From NCBI GenBank assembly GCA_905234005.1, contig CAJOFW010000112.1:1-5238 (forward strand): 5,238 nt of DNA. The letters run 5' to 3'. Shown piece by piece: positions 1-5,238 of this stretch. This DNA is from an uncultured Oscillospiraceae bacterium (GTDB taxonomy: Bacteria > Bacillota > Clostridia > Oscillospirales > Oscillospiraceae). The notes below the pieces were generated by a model, which ran no database searches, was not told the origin of the DNA, and was given only the letters and a program-made list of their open reading frames with translations. A program made the position numbers and the translations under genes. Each line of letters begins with the position of its first letter. The stretch's first letter is position 1.

Positions 1-1673
1 TCCTCCTCGTTGATGTAAAGCTCATCCTTGAGGTGGTCGGAGGAAGACGAGGTGATGACGCCTGTCACCTCGGCATTGTCGAAGTTCAGGGCCATGTTCA
101 TCTCCCCGGAGGCTTTTGTATAGCCCATGGCGTTGTAGAAATCGCCCTCGAGCTCGATGTTGGAGAAGTTCGACACCGCGGCGTTCTCGACCGAGGCCAC
201 GTCAAAGCTCTCGTCCCGGATCGGGTCCTCCGTCGGCTCGGTGTAGGGGTTGCCGGTGGGGCCGGGATCGTCGCTGTCCATGACCTGCATGAGGATGCCG
301 TTGTCCGCGACGATGCTCGCGCCCTCGGAGCCGTCCACGGTGAGCGTGATCTTCTGGCCCTTGTTCAGGAAGAAGGTCTCGCCGGTATGGATGGCCGTAT
401 CGCCGGTGATGTCCACGGTGCCGGTGCTGGTGCACATGATGCCGAAGCGGCGGGAGTGGATGGTGCTGCCCTGCTCGGGAAGGGCGTCCAGCTCCTCCGC
501 CGTGAGGCCAAGCTCCAGCTCGTCGTTGAGGGAGGCGACAAGCTCCTTATCGCTGTCGCCGATCGTGATGAAGCCGCCCTTCACCGTCACGATGTCAAAG
601 TCGACGTCCATCGTGCAGCCGAGGAAATGCTCGGTGGGGTTGCCGATGGCGTAGGCGCCGTAGCCGCCGATCTCATCGCCGGTGACGGCAATGAAGCTGT
701 TGATGGCCGTCAGGAAGGGGCTCGTGCAGTTGTCCGTGGACAGGACGCCCCAGCCCTCCGCGGAGACCCAGGAGTTGATGTACGCCGAACGCGTGCCCTC
801 GCCGATGAGGTTCGTGCCCCGGCAGTTGCCGGTGGAGCCGCCTACGGGGAAGCCGCCGCGCATCTGCGCAAGATCGGCGCCGGGGACATAGTCCTCGGGC
901 AGCGTGCCGTCCATCGCCACGAGCGTGGAATTCTTCACGACGAGATTCGCGCCGTCGGCGGAAATCGCCGTCGTGCGGACGACGCCCTTGTTGATGATCG
1001 TGCAGCCGTCCAGAACGAGCCGCGTACCCTCGCCCCGGGCGGTGATCGCCGCGCCCTGCGCCGCCATGTCGTTGCGGCCGTTGCCGACGAGGTGGATGGT
1101 CACGTTCTCCAGCGTGTGATCGCCCCCGGCCGCGTAGACGCCGTTGAAGCACTCGCCTTCGGAGTAGATGCTGTAATCCGCCATGGCTTCCGCGTCGCCC
1201 TGCACGGCGGCGGGCACGGATTTGGCCGCGTTCACGCCGTTTTCGTCCAGATAGACCGCCTGTCGGATCGGGAAGACGAGATTCTGGAAGACCGTGTTGT
1301 TGCTCTCGGTCACGGTGAGAACCACCTCGCCCTCGTAGACGCCGGGCTGGATCGCGGTCTCGGTGCCGGTGGTGGTGACAAGCGCCTGTCCGGTCTCCAC
1401 GCCGTTTACGGTGAGCGTGACCGCGTAGCCCGCCGGGGCGGCGATCGCGCCGCCTTCCTCGACCACGAGCCTGTCAAGCGCCGCCGTCTCGGACAGGATC
1501 ACGGGCTCGGAGACGACAAGCTCCGTCATGTCCGGTGTGACCGTCAGGGGCGCCCCGACCGGTTCGGCGAGCGCCGGCTCCTCCGCCGTCGCCTCCCCGG
1601 ACGACGCGAAGGCCGCGCCGCAGAGGGTCAGTGCCATGCAGACGCACAGCAGGATACTGAGCAGATTTTTCAT
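1..1673 (-). CDS. Secreted beta-helix (adhesin-like) protein, 3' partial
   Basis: No stop interrupts the frame from the ATG at 1671-1673 to the left edge (557 codons visible), and the C-terminus is missing. The start is fixed by AAGGAG seven bases upstream and by a signal peptide directly after it. Residues 1-23 are the signal peptide. Residues 24-40 are an Ala/Glu/Pro-rich spacer. About 40-130 is a small beta domain (VTPDMTELVV, LVVEEGGAI, YAVTLTVNG, VYEGEVVLTVTE). About 175-360 is a beta-helix-like region with rungs such as VYAAGGDHTLENVTI, LVLDGCTIINKG, NLVVKNSTLVAMDG, WGVLSTDNCTS and GAYAIGNPTEHFLGCTM. About 408-470 continues with FGIMCTSTGTVDITGD and ILMQVMDSDDP, and about 499-545 with MNMALNFDNAEVTGVI. 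This resembles large secreted beta-helix proteins I recall from gut Clostridia; their function is unknown. It lies 69 bases downstream of the fusion gene, probably in the same transcript, and shares motifs with it. No enzyme domain is visible. Confidence 0.9.
   Translation of the reverse strand, partial: MKNLLSILLCVCMALTLCGAAFASSGEATAEEPALAEPVGAPLTVTPDMTELVVSEPVILSETAALDRLVVEEGGAIAAPAGYAVTLTVNGVETGQALVTTTGTETAIQPGVYEGEVVLTVTESNNTVFQNLVFPIRQAVYLDENGVNAAKSVPAAVQGDAEAMADYSIYSEGECFNGVYAAGGDHTLENVTIHLVGNGRNDMAAQGAAITARGEGTRLVLDGCTIINKGVVRTTAISADGANLVVKNSTLVAMDGTLPEDYVPGADLAQMRGGFPVGGSTGNCRGTNLIGEGTRSAYINSWVSAEGWGVLSTDNCTSPFLTAINSFIAVTGDEIGGYGAYAIGNPTEHFLGCTMDVDFDIVTVKGGFITIGDSDKELVASLNDELELGLTAEELDALPEQGSTIHSRRFGIMCTSTGTVDITGDTAIHTGETFFLNKGQKITLTVDGSEGASIVADNGILMQVMDSDDPGPTGNPYTEPTEDPIRDESFDVASVENAAVSNFSNIELEGDFYNAMGYTKASGEMNMALNFDNAEVTGVITSSSSDHLKDELYINEE
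1605..1673 (-). other. Sec signal peptide (type I) of the downstream gene
   Basis: MKN is followed by a hydrophobic core (LLSILLCVCMALTLCGA) and an AFA-SS cleavage site after residue 23, predicting export by Sec and release by signal peptidase I. The stretch LTLC before Gly19 superficially resembles a lipobox, but Leu at -1 does not fit the lipoprotein consensus, so lipidation at Cys18 is less likely. Confidence 0.85.
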
Positions 1674-1680
1674 GTTCTTT

Positions 1681-1686
1681 CTCCTT
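1681..1686 (-). promoter_or_regulatory. Ribosome binding site AAGGAG
   Basis: On the minus strand AAGGAG lies seven bases before the ATG at 1671-1673, within an A-rich leader that contrasts with the GC-rich coding DNA. It decides the start: an in-frame ATG at 1689-1691 would add MKRRKN but lies upstream of this site and has only A-rich sequence before it. A separate promoter for this gene is not evident in the 69-base gap. Confidence 0.85.
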
Positions 1687-1706
1687 TTCATTTTTATTTT
1701 TCAGAT

Positions 1707-1754
1707 TTATCCGACGGGTTCACCGACGGCTTATCCGACAGTTTATCCGACGAT
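1707..1754 (-). repeat. 12-bp tandem repeat (x4) carrying the stop codon
   Basis: Read on the minus strand, the four units are ATCGTCGGATAA, ACTGTCGGATAA, GCCGTCGGTGAA and CCCGTCGGATAA. Each is four codons long and in register with the upstream gene: IVG-stop, TVG-stop, AVGE, PVG-stop. The gene therefore ends at the first TAA (1743-1745), with further in-frame stops at 1731-1733 and 1707-1709, plus a TGA at 1701-1703 just outside. The repeat looks like slippage-type duplication of the gene's last codons into the gap. No inverted repeat or T-run able to act as an intrinsic terminator is seen in the 69-base gap. Confidence 0.9.
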
Positions 1755-4700
1755 GACGACGCCGTCGTTCATCACAAAGGAAATATCGCCGAGGGCTTCG
1801 AAGCCCTCATCCACCGCGCCCTTCACGGCGACGATGTCCGCCTGATACCCGGGCAGGATGTCGCCGGTGTCGGCGATGCCGAGGGCGGCGGCGTTGTTGT
1901 GGGTGGCGCAGGCGATGACCTCCTGCACGGTCAGGCCCGCCCTGGCCAGCACCGCCATTTCGGACGAGAGCGCCGTCATGCAGGTATCGTAATTCCGCAT
2001 GAGATCGGTGCCCACGGTGATGACGCCGCCCGCCTCGTAGAACGCCCGAAGGTTCGCAATCTTCTGCTCCTCGTACTTCTCGGCGCCGGAGGTGTTCATC
2101 GCGACCCCCGCCTCCACCATGCCGCCGATCAGCTCGCCGCTCATCTCATCCGACGGCGTGTGCGCCGCCTCGTCGAGACCGTACCCGACAAGCTCCTCCA
2201 GATACCGGGCGTAGTTGATGTGCGCCGCCACGGGCATGCCGTTTACGTGGGCGTAGTCGATGGCGGTCGTGAACTGCTCCGCGCTCATGCGGTTCGTATC
2301 GGAGTTGATGCCGAGCTTCAACTGCGGATAGCCCAGCTCGACCTTCCGGTCAATCTCCGCGATGATGTCCTCATCGCTCTCGATGACGACGCCCATGTTC
2401 CCCGTAGGCCCCATGCCGTAGCCGCCGGTCACGTCGAAATACTTGCCGCAGGAGACGAGATACGCGCTCCGGGGATCGGCGTTCGCCGCCTCGATGAGCT
2501 CGATGAACTCCATCTCCCCGGAGGTGGAGAGCATGCCCTCCTCTCGCACGGAGGTGATGCCGTGCTGCGCCCATATAGTCAGATTCTCGATGCCGTAGCC
2601 GGAAGAGCCGGCGACATGGACGTGGCTGTCGATGAGACCGGGCATGAGCGTACAGCCGGTCAGGTCGATGACCTCGTCGCCGGTGAGATTATCGCCCACC
2701 TCGACGATGTACCCGTCCCGCACCAGCACGTCCAGCGCCGCGCCGTCGTGTGTGGCGTCAAGGATCCTCGCGCCCTTCAGGACGACGGACGGCCCGGCGA
2801 GGTTGCCCGACGGTTCGCCGGAGCCTGTGCCCGACGCCTCGCCGGAGCCTGTGCCCGGATCCCCGCTGCCGGCGGACGCGGTCACAGCCTCAATGTTCGC
2901 CTCGTCCCAGACGTTGATATACTCGTACGCGTACCGGGAGGCGTCCACGAAATCCTGCGCCGCCGCGCTGGAGGCGTTGACGCCCCAGGTCACCGCCGGC
3001 ATGGAGCGGACGAAGCCCTCGTCTACGCTCTCCGCCGAGGCGGGCAGGATGCCGACGGCGCAGCCGTTTAAGTCGTACAGCGCCTGATAGGCGAAATCCC
3101 GTATCCCCTCGGAGAAGGTGATCGAATACACACCCGAACGGTACAGCACGTTGTCGCCGCCGTTGCCGAAGCCGGTGACGGGCCTGCCGTCCAGCTCCGC
3201 CGGGACGATGACGTATTTGTACGTCAGGTTTTCGGTGTACTTCGGCGTGCCGGTGATCGTCACCGTGCCGTCGCCGTTTTCCTCGTACAGCCACACGTCG
3301 GAGCCCTCCACAGGGGCGACGGCGACCTCGATGTCCAGCGCCCCGGCGTACTCCGCCGAGTACGAGGCCGTGCACTGCACGTTCTCCGAAGCGCCCAGAA
3401 TCTTTCCGCAGGCGGTGACATAGGCCACGCCATAGCCCTCGGGCGTCTCCACCGCGATGTCGAACGTCTCGCCGTAATCCGCGCTCTCGGGCACGGTCAC
3501 GGTCGTCGCCGCCGCCATAGCGGGATCGTCCGCGACGACGTGGGCGGTGATCGAATACGCCCCCGTCCACGGCGCCGGCTCCTGTCCGAACACGGCGCTG
3601 TCCACGATGAAGGTCACGTCGCCCAGGGTGACGGTATCGCCCTCCGCGCAGGACGTATCGCCTACGGTCAGGCCGTTGCAGAGATACACGGTCTTCGGCG
3701 TGCCGTCATAGCTTTTTACGCAGCTCTCGTCCGCGATGGTCAGCGTGCCGCAGTAGGAGTCCGACCAGACGTACCAGACGGAATCCGCGTCGAAGGTGTA
3801 ATGGCCCTTGCCGTTGGGCACGGCGCAGAAGTAGTTGCCGTTTTTGTTCGTCTCATTGCCGTTTATGTCCTGATAGGTGACGTCCGTATCCCAGAAGCCG
3901 AGGTCGCCGTCACAGAACGTGCCGATGAAATCGGAGCTTCGGAAGTTCACCGTCAGCGCGCTCTCGGCCTTCGCGGGCATGCCCATGTTGAGATGCGTTT
4001 CGGTGTAGCCCTCGTTGTAGATGATGCCGGTGACGGGGTCGTCGTGGTCGATGAAATTCAGCGTGGGGTTGGAGCCGAACTCGGAGACGATCAGGAAGTC
4101 GTAGTCCTTCACGACCGTGTCGTCGCCCTCGTCGTACAGCGTGTTTTTGACGTTGTAATGCCCGTTCGTGAGATCGAGCGTCATGCCGGAGGACTCGAAC
4201 TCGAAGCAGGTGACATACGACGCGGACTCGCCGTTCGACCAGCAGTAGGGAGCGCGGAAGGCGTCCACATACCGCCACATGCCGTTGTAGCCGTTCGCGC
4301 CGGCGAGACAGTACACATTGTCGTACATGGCGGTCGCGGCGTCGTTCCACGCCGTATGGCGGTAGACGCTGTCGGGCAGACTCAGCTCGAATACGGCGAG
4401 CGTCTCGTCCCCGACGGCGTTTGTGACGTACTGCGCCCGCTCCGCCTCGGTCAGATCCTTGTTGTATGCAAAGTCGATGACCTCCTCGTGATCGGTGCCC
4501 TTGAACATCGTCACCGTCCCGGCGTAGGCGTTGTCAGCCACGATGGTGCAGCCGTCAAAGGACGCGACGCCCGTCGCCCCGCCCCGGTTGCGGAAGCCGG
4601 CCTTGCCGGTGATCACGGAGTCGATGCCGATGATGTGCCCGCCGGAGGCCGATACCGCGCCGCCGTCCAGCCAGCTTGTGATCTCACAGTTGACGGCGAC

Positions 4701-5238
4701 GCCGGTGGAATTGGAGCCGATGATGTACATGCCGCCGGAGGCCATGCCGAACACCTCGATGCGGCTGTCCTTCGCGATGACCATGCCGTCGCCGGTGTCG
4801 GTGGTGAGGCCGGAGCCGTTGCCGAGGATGGAGCCGGGATAGCCGGAGTAGCCCTCCACGTCCTCGATGTACACGAAGCCGCCCCGGGTGGCGTCGGTGA
4901 CGTGTCCGTTCCAGCCGGACACCCAGATGTCCGCGTTATACACATACGCCTCGGCGGTGCCGGCGCTCACCGTCACGCCGTCCGTCTCGCCCTCGGTGCG
5001 GTACATGCCCGCGCCGGTGGCGAAGACGCCGTTCTGGATCTGGCCCCAGCCGCGCAGACAGCTCCGGGGGCCGTTCATATCGCCAAGCTCGATGACGCCG
5101 CCGTTCGTGGCGTACACCATGGCGTTGTAGCCGGATTCCTGTGAGAGGCCCCAGCTCACGCTTCCCGCCTCCAGCATGCCCAGGATGCCGCAGTTGGCAA
5201 CGGAATAGCTGTTGTCCACCCGGGCATAACCGATAGCC
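1743..5238 (-). CDS. Adhesin-like beta-helix protein fused to a C-terminal amidohydrolase (5' partial)
   Basis: The frame is open to the right edge of the window. A GTG codon at 5217-5219 is preceded by six more in-frame codons (AIGYAR), so the true start and any signal peptide lie outside; 1164 residues are visible. Residues below are counted from the Val at 5217-5219. Residues 1 to about 240 are a Gly/Asn/Thr-rich beta-helix-like stretch with rungs such as FDGCTIVADN. About 240-560 is beta-rich with many aromatics. About 560-645 looks like a beta-sandwich spacer. About 648-736 resembles one or two BspA-type (LRR_5) repeats. Residues 781-809 are a Gly/Ser/Glu linker. Residues 810-1158 form an amidohydrolase of the imidazolonepropionase-like type (COG1228-like) with an intact metal site. 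The gene ends in TAA inside a tandem repeat and is followed 69 bases later by a second beta-helix gene in the same direction. An extracellular location is inferred from the N-terminal architecture and the neighbour. The substrate is unknown. I am confident of the reading frame and the amidohydrolase, less so of the exact classification of the N-terminal domains. Confidence 0.9.
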   Translation of the reverse strand, partial: AIGYARVDNSYSVANCGILGMLEAGSVSWGLSQESGYNAMVYATNGGVIELGDMNGPRSCLRGWGQIQNGVFATGAGMYRTEGETDGVTVSAGTAEAYVYNADIWVSGWNGHVTDATRGGFVYIEDVEGYSGYPGSILGNGSGLTTDTGDGMVIAKDSRIEVFGMASGGMYIIGSNSTGVAVNCEITSWLDGGAVSASGGHIIGIDSVITGKAGFRNRGGATGVASFDGCTIVADNAYAGTVTMFKGTDHEEVIDFAYNKDLTEAERAQYVTNAVGDETLAVFELSLPDSVYRHTAWNDAATAMYDNVYCLAGANGYNGMWRYVDAFRAPYCWSNGESASYVTCFEFESSGMTLDLTNGHYNVKNTLYDEGDDTVVKDYDFLIVSEFGSNPTLNFIDHDDPVTGIIYNEGYTETHLNMGMPAKAESALTVNFRSSDFIGTFCDGDLGFWDTDVTYQDINGNETNKNGNYFCAVPNGKGHYTFDADSVWYVWSDSYCGTLTIADESCVKSYDGTPKTVYLCNGLTVGDTSCAEGDTVTLGDVTFIVDSAVFGQEPAPWTGAYSITAHVVADDPAMAAATTVTVPESADYGETFDIAVETPEGYGVAYVTACGKILGASENVQCTASYSAEYAGALDIEVAVAPVEGSDVWLYEENGDGTVTITGTPKYTENLTYKYVIVPAELDGRPVTGFGNGGDNVLYRSGVYSITFSEGIRDFAYQALYDLNGCAVGILPASAESVDEGFVRSMPAVTWGVNASSAAAQDFVDASRYAYEYINVWDEANIEAVTASAGSGDPGTGSGEASGTGSGEPSGNLAGPSVVLKGARILDATHDGAALDVLVRDGYIVEVGDNLTGDEVIDLTGCTLMPGLIDSHVHVAGSSGYGIENLTIWAQHGITSVREEGMLSTSGEMEFIELIEAANADPRSAYLVSCGKYFDVTGGYGMGPTGNMGVVIESDEDIIAEIDRKVELGYPQLKLGINSDTNRMSAEQFTTAIDYAHVNGMPVAAHINYARYLEELVGYGLDEAAHTPSDEMSGELIGGMVEAGVAMNTSGAEKYEEQKIANLRAFYEAGGVITVGTDLMRNYDTCMTALSSEMAVLARAGLTVQEVIACATHNNAAALGIADTGDILPGYQADIVAVKGAVDEGFEALGDISFVMNDGVVIVG
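1746..2792 (-). other. Domain: metal-dependent amidohydrolase (COG1228-like)
   Basis: This is a 349-residue C-terminal domain of the large fusion protein. It opens with the small beta-sandwich typical of amidohydrolases (VVLKGARILDAT, then LVRDGYIVEVG and LTGCTLMPGLIDSHVHV). The metal ligands are all visible: HxH at 2616-2624, a Lys in QLKLGIN at 2316-2318 that may be carboxylated, His in VAAHIN at 2220-2222, His in DEAAHTP at 2160-2162, and Asp in TVGTDL at 2004-2006. The 20-residue spacing of the two single histidines, the GITSVREEG segment after HxH, and the closing ATHNNAAALGI, GYQADIVAV and FVMNDGVVI blocks match the imidazolonepropionase/Xaa-Pro-dipeptidase-like group. Known members hydrolyse cyclic or linear amide bonds with one or two metal ions and are mostly cytoplasmic. 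At about 350 residues it is somewhat shorter than the usual 400-450 but looks complete. There is no independent start codon or ribosome binding site at its beginning, so it is made only as part of the fusion. Confidence 0.9.
2793..2879 (-). repeat. Gly/Ser/Glu linker encoded by a 24-bp direct repeat
   Basis: These 29 residues (starting ASAGSGDP and ending PSGNLAG) join the BspA/beta-rich part to the amidohydrolase. The core is an 8-residue repeat, GTGSGEAS then GTGSGEPS. At DNA level, 2815-2833 and 2839-2857 are identical over 19 bases with a 24-base period, so the reading frame is kept if the repeat number changes. The composition is that of a flexible, protease-tolerant interdomain spacer of surface proteins. 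It marks a clean boundary between two structural halves. Confidence 0.85.
3012..3278 (-). other. Domain: short BspA-type (LRR_5-like) segment
   Basis: These 89 residues follow the pattern of BspA-like leucine-rich repeat proteins. They begin NGDGTVTITG, continue with YVIVPAELDGRPVTGFGNGG (the usual 'IPs.idG.pVt.Ig' block), then VYSITFSEGIRDFAYQAL (the 'itsvtipegv..Ig..aF' block), and finish with ILPASAESVDEGF. Only about one and a half to two degenerate repeats are present, against many in true BspA arrays. They could be a remnant or a capping module. BspA-type repeats in Firmicutes, Bacteroidetes and spirochaetes are associated with surface binding, which supports an extracellular location. 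The assignment comes from pattern recognition alone. Confidence 0.6.
4500..5238 (-). other. Region: beta-helix / adhesin-like rungs of the fusion protein
   Basis: About 246 residues of low-complexity beta-structure with regularly spaced Gly and Asn turns. Examples of rungs are YATNGGVIELGDMNG, GMVIAKDSRIEVFGMASGG, MYIIGSNSTGVAVNCEIT, HIIGIDSVITGKAGF and VASFDGCTIVADN. The roughly 20-25 residue spacing of short hydrophobic strands separated by Gly/Asn/Asp fits a right-handed parallel beta-helix. The motif DGCTI at 4542-4556 recurs in the neighbouring gene at 996-1010, pointing to shared ancestry of the modules. The region continues beyond the right edge of the window. The fold is inferred and is not proven by any signature residue. 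Confidence 0.6.

Noticed and set aside
1614..1640. Lipobox in the signal peptide (LTLC-G)
   Set aside because: Leu directly before the Cys does not fit the lipobox consensus of Gly/Ala/Ser at -1, and a good AFA signal peptidase I site follows.
1689..1691. Earlier in-frame ATG for the downstream gene (adds MKRRKN)
   Set aside because: The only good ribosome binding site (AAGGAG at 1681-1686) lies downstream of it, at ideal spacing for the ATG at 1671-1673.
1674..1742. Intrinsic terminator between the two genes
   Set aside because: The gap holds direct repeats and A-rich leader sequence on the coding strand, with no GC-rich inverted repeat followed by a T-run in the direction of transcription.
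1707..1754. CRISPR-like or operator array
   Set aside because: Units are only 12 bp, contiguous without spacers, and in codon register with the upstream gene, so a simple tandem duplication explains them.
33..3071. 1012-codon open frame on the plus strand
   Set aside because: It lies exactly codon-over-codon opposite the two real genes and runs through their intergenic gap. It stays open because the real genes avoid TTA, CTA and TCA codons. The translation is Arg/Gly/Asp/Val/His-rich without domains, as expected for an antisense shadow.
3540..5144. 534-codon open frame on the plus strand
   Set aside because: Same antisense codon-bias artefact opposite the fusion gene. Composition is implausible and no motif or ribosome binding site supports it.
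5217..5219. GTG as the start of the fusion gene
   Set aside because: The frame is open to the window edge, no ribosome binding site precedes the GTG, and the protein would begin in the middle of beta-helix rungs without a signal peptide.

Overview
This window carries two large genes, both read from the minus strand and both cut by a window edge, separated by 69 bases. The DNA is GC-rich, with strong G/C preference at third codon positions. The downstream gene has a Gram-positive style ribosome binding site (AAGGAG) and a Sec signal peptide ending in AFA. The proteins are Gly/Ala/Thr/Asp-rich, extracellular-looking beta-helix proteins. This suggests a GC-rich Clostridia-type Firmicute, such as a gut Oscillospiraceae/Ruminococcaceae-like bacterium. 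The placement is an inference from style, not from a marker gene.

Layout in transcription order, right to left. (1) From the right edge to 1743 lies the 3' part (at least 1164 codons) of a very large multidomain gene. It encodes a beta-helix-like, adhesin-like region, then a long beta-rich and cysteine-containing region, a short BspA/LRR_5-like segment, a Gly/Ser linker built on an 8-residue repeat, and finally a complete-looking metal-dependent amidohydrolase domain at the extreme C-terminus. All five expected types of metal ligand (HxH, Lys, His, His, Asp) are present. (2) A 69-base gap follows. The last codons of the first gene and the start of this gap form four 12-bp tandem units in codon register, three of which contain the same TAA stop. 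No hairpin terminator is visible. (3) From 1673 to the left edge lies the 5' part (557 codons) of a second gene. It encodes a secreted beta-helix protein of the same general type as the first half of gene 1, with no enzyme domain in view.

The two genes are probably co-transcribed paralogous surface/secreted proteins. The one unusual feature is the fusion of a predicted active amidohydrolase to the C-terminus of an adhesin-like beta-helix protein. The substrate cannot be told from sequence. No RNA genes, CRISPR arrays, insertion sequences or clear promoters were found. Long open frames on the plus strand are antisense artefacts of codon bias.
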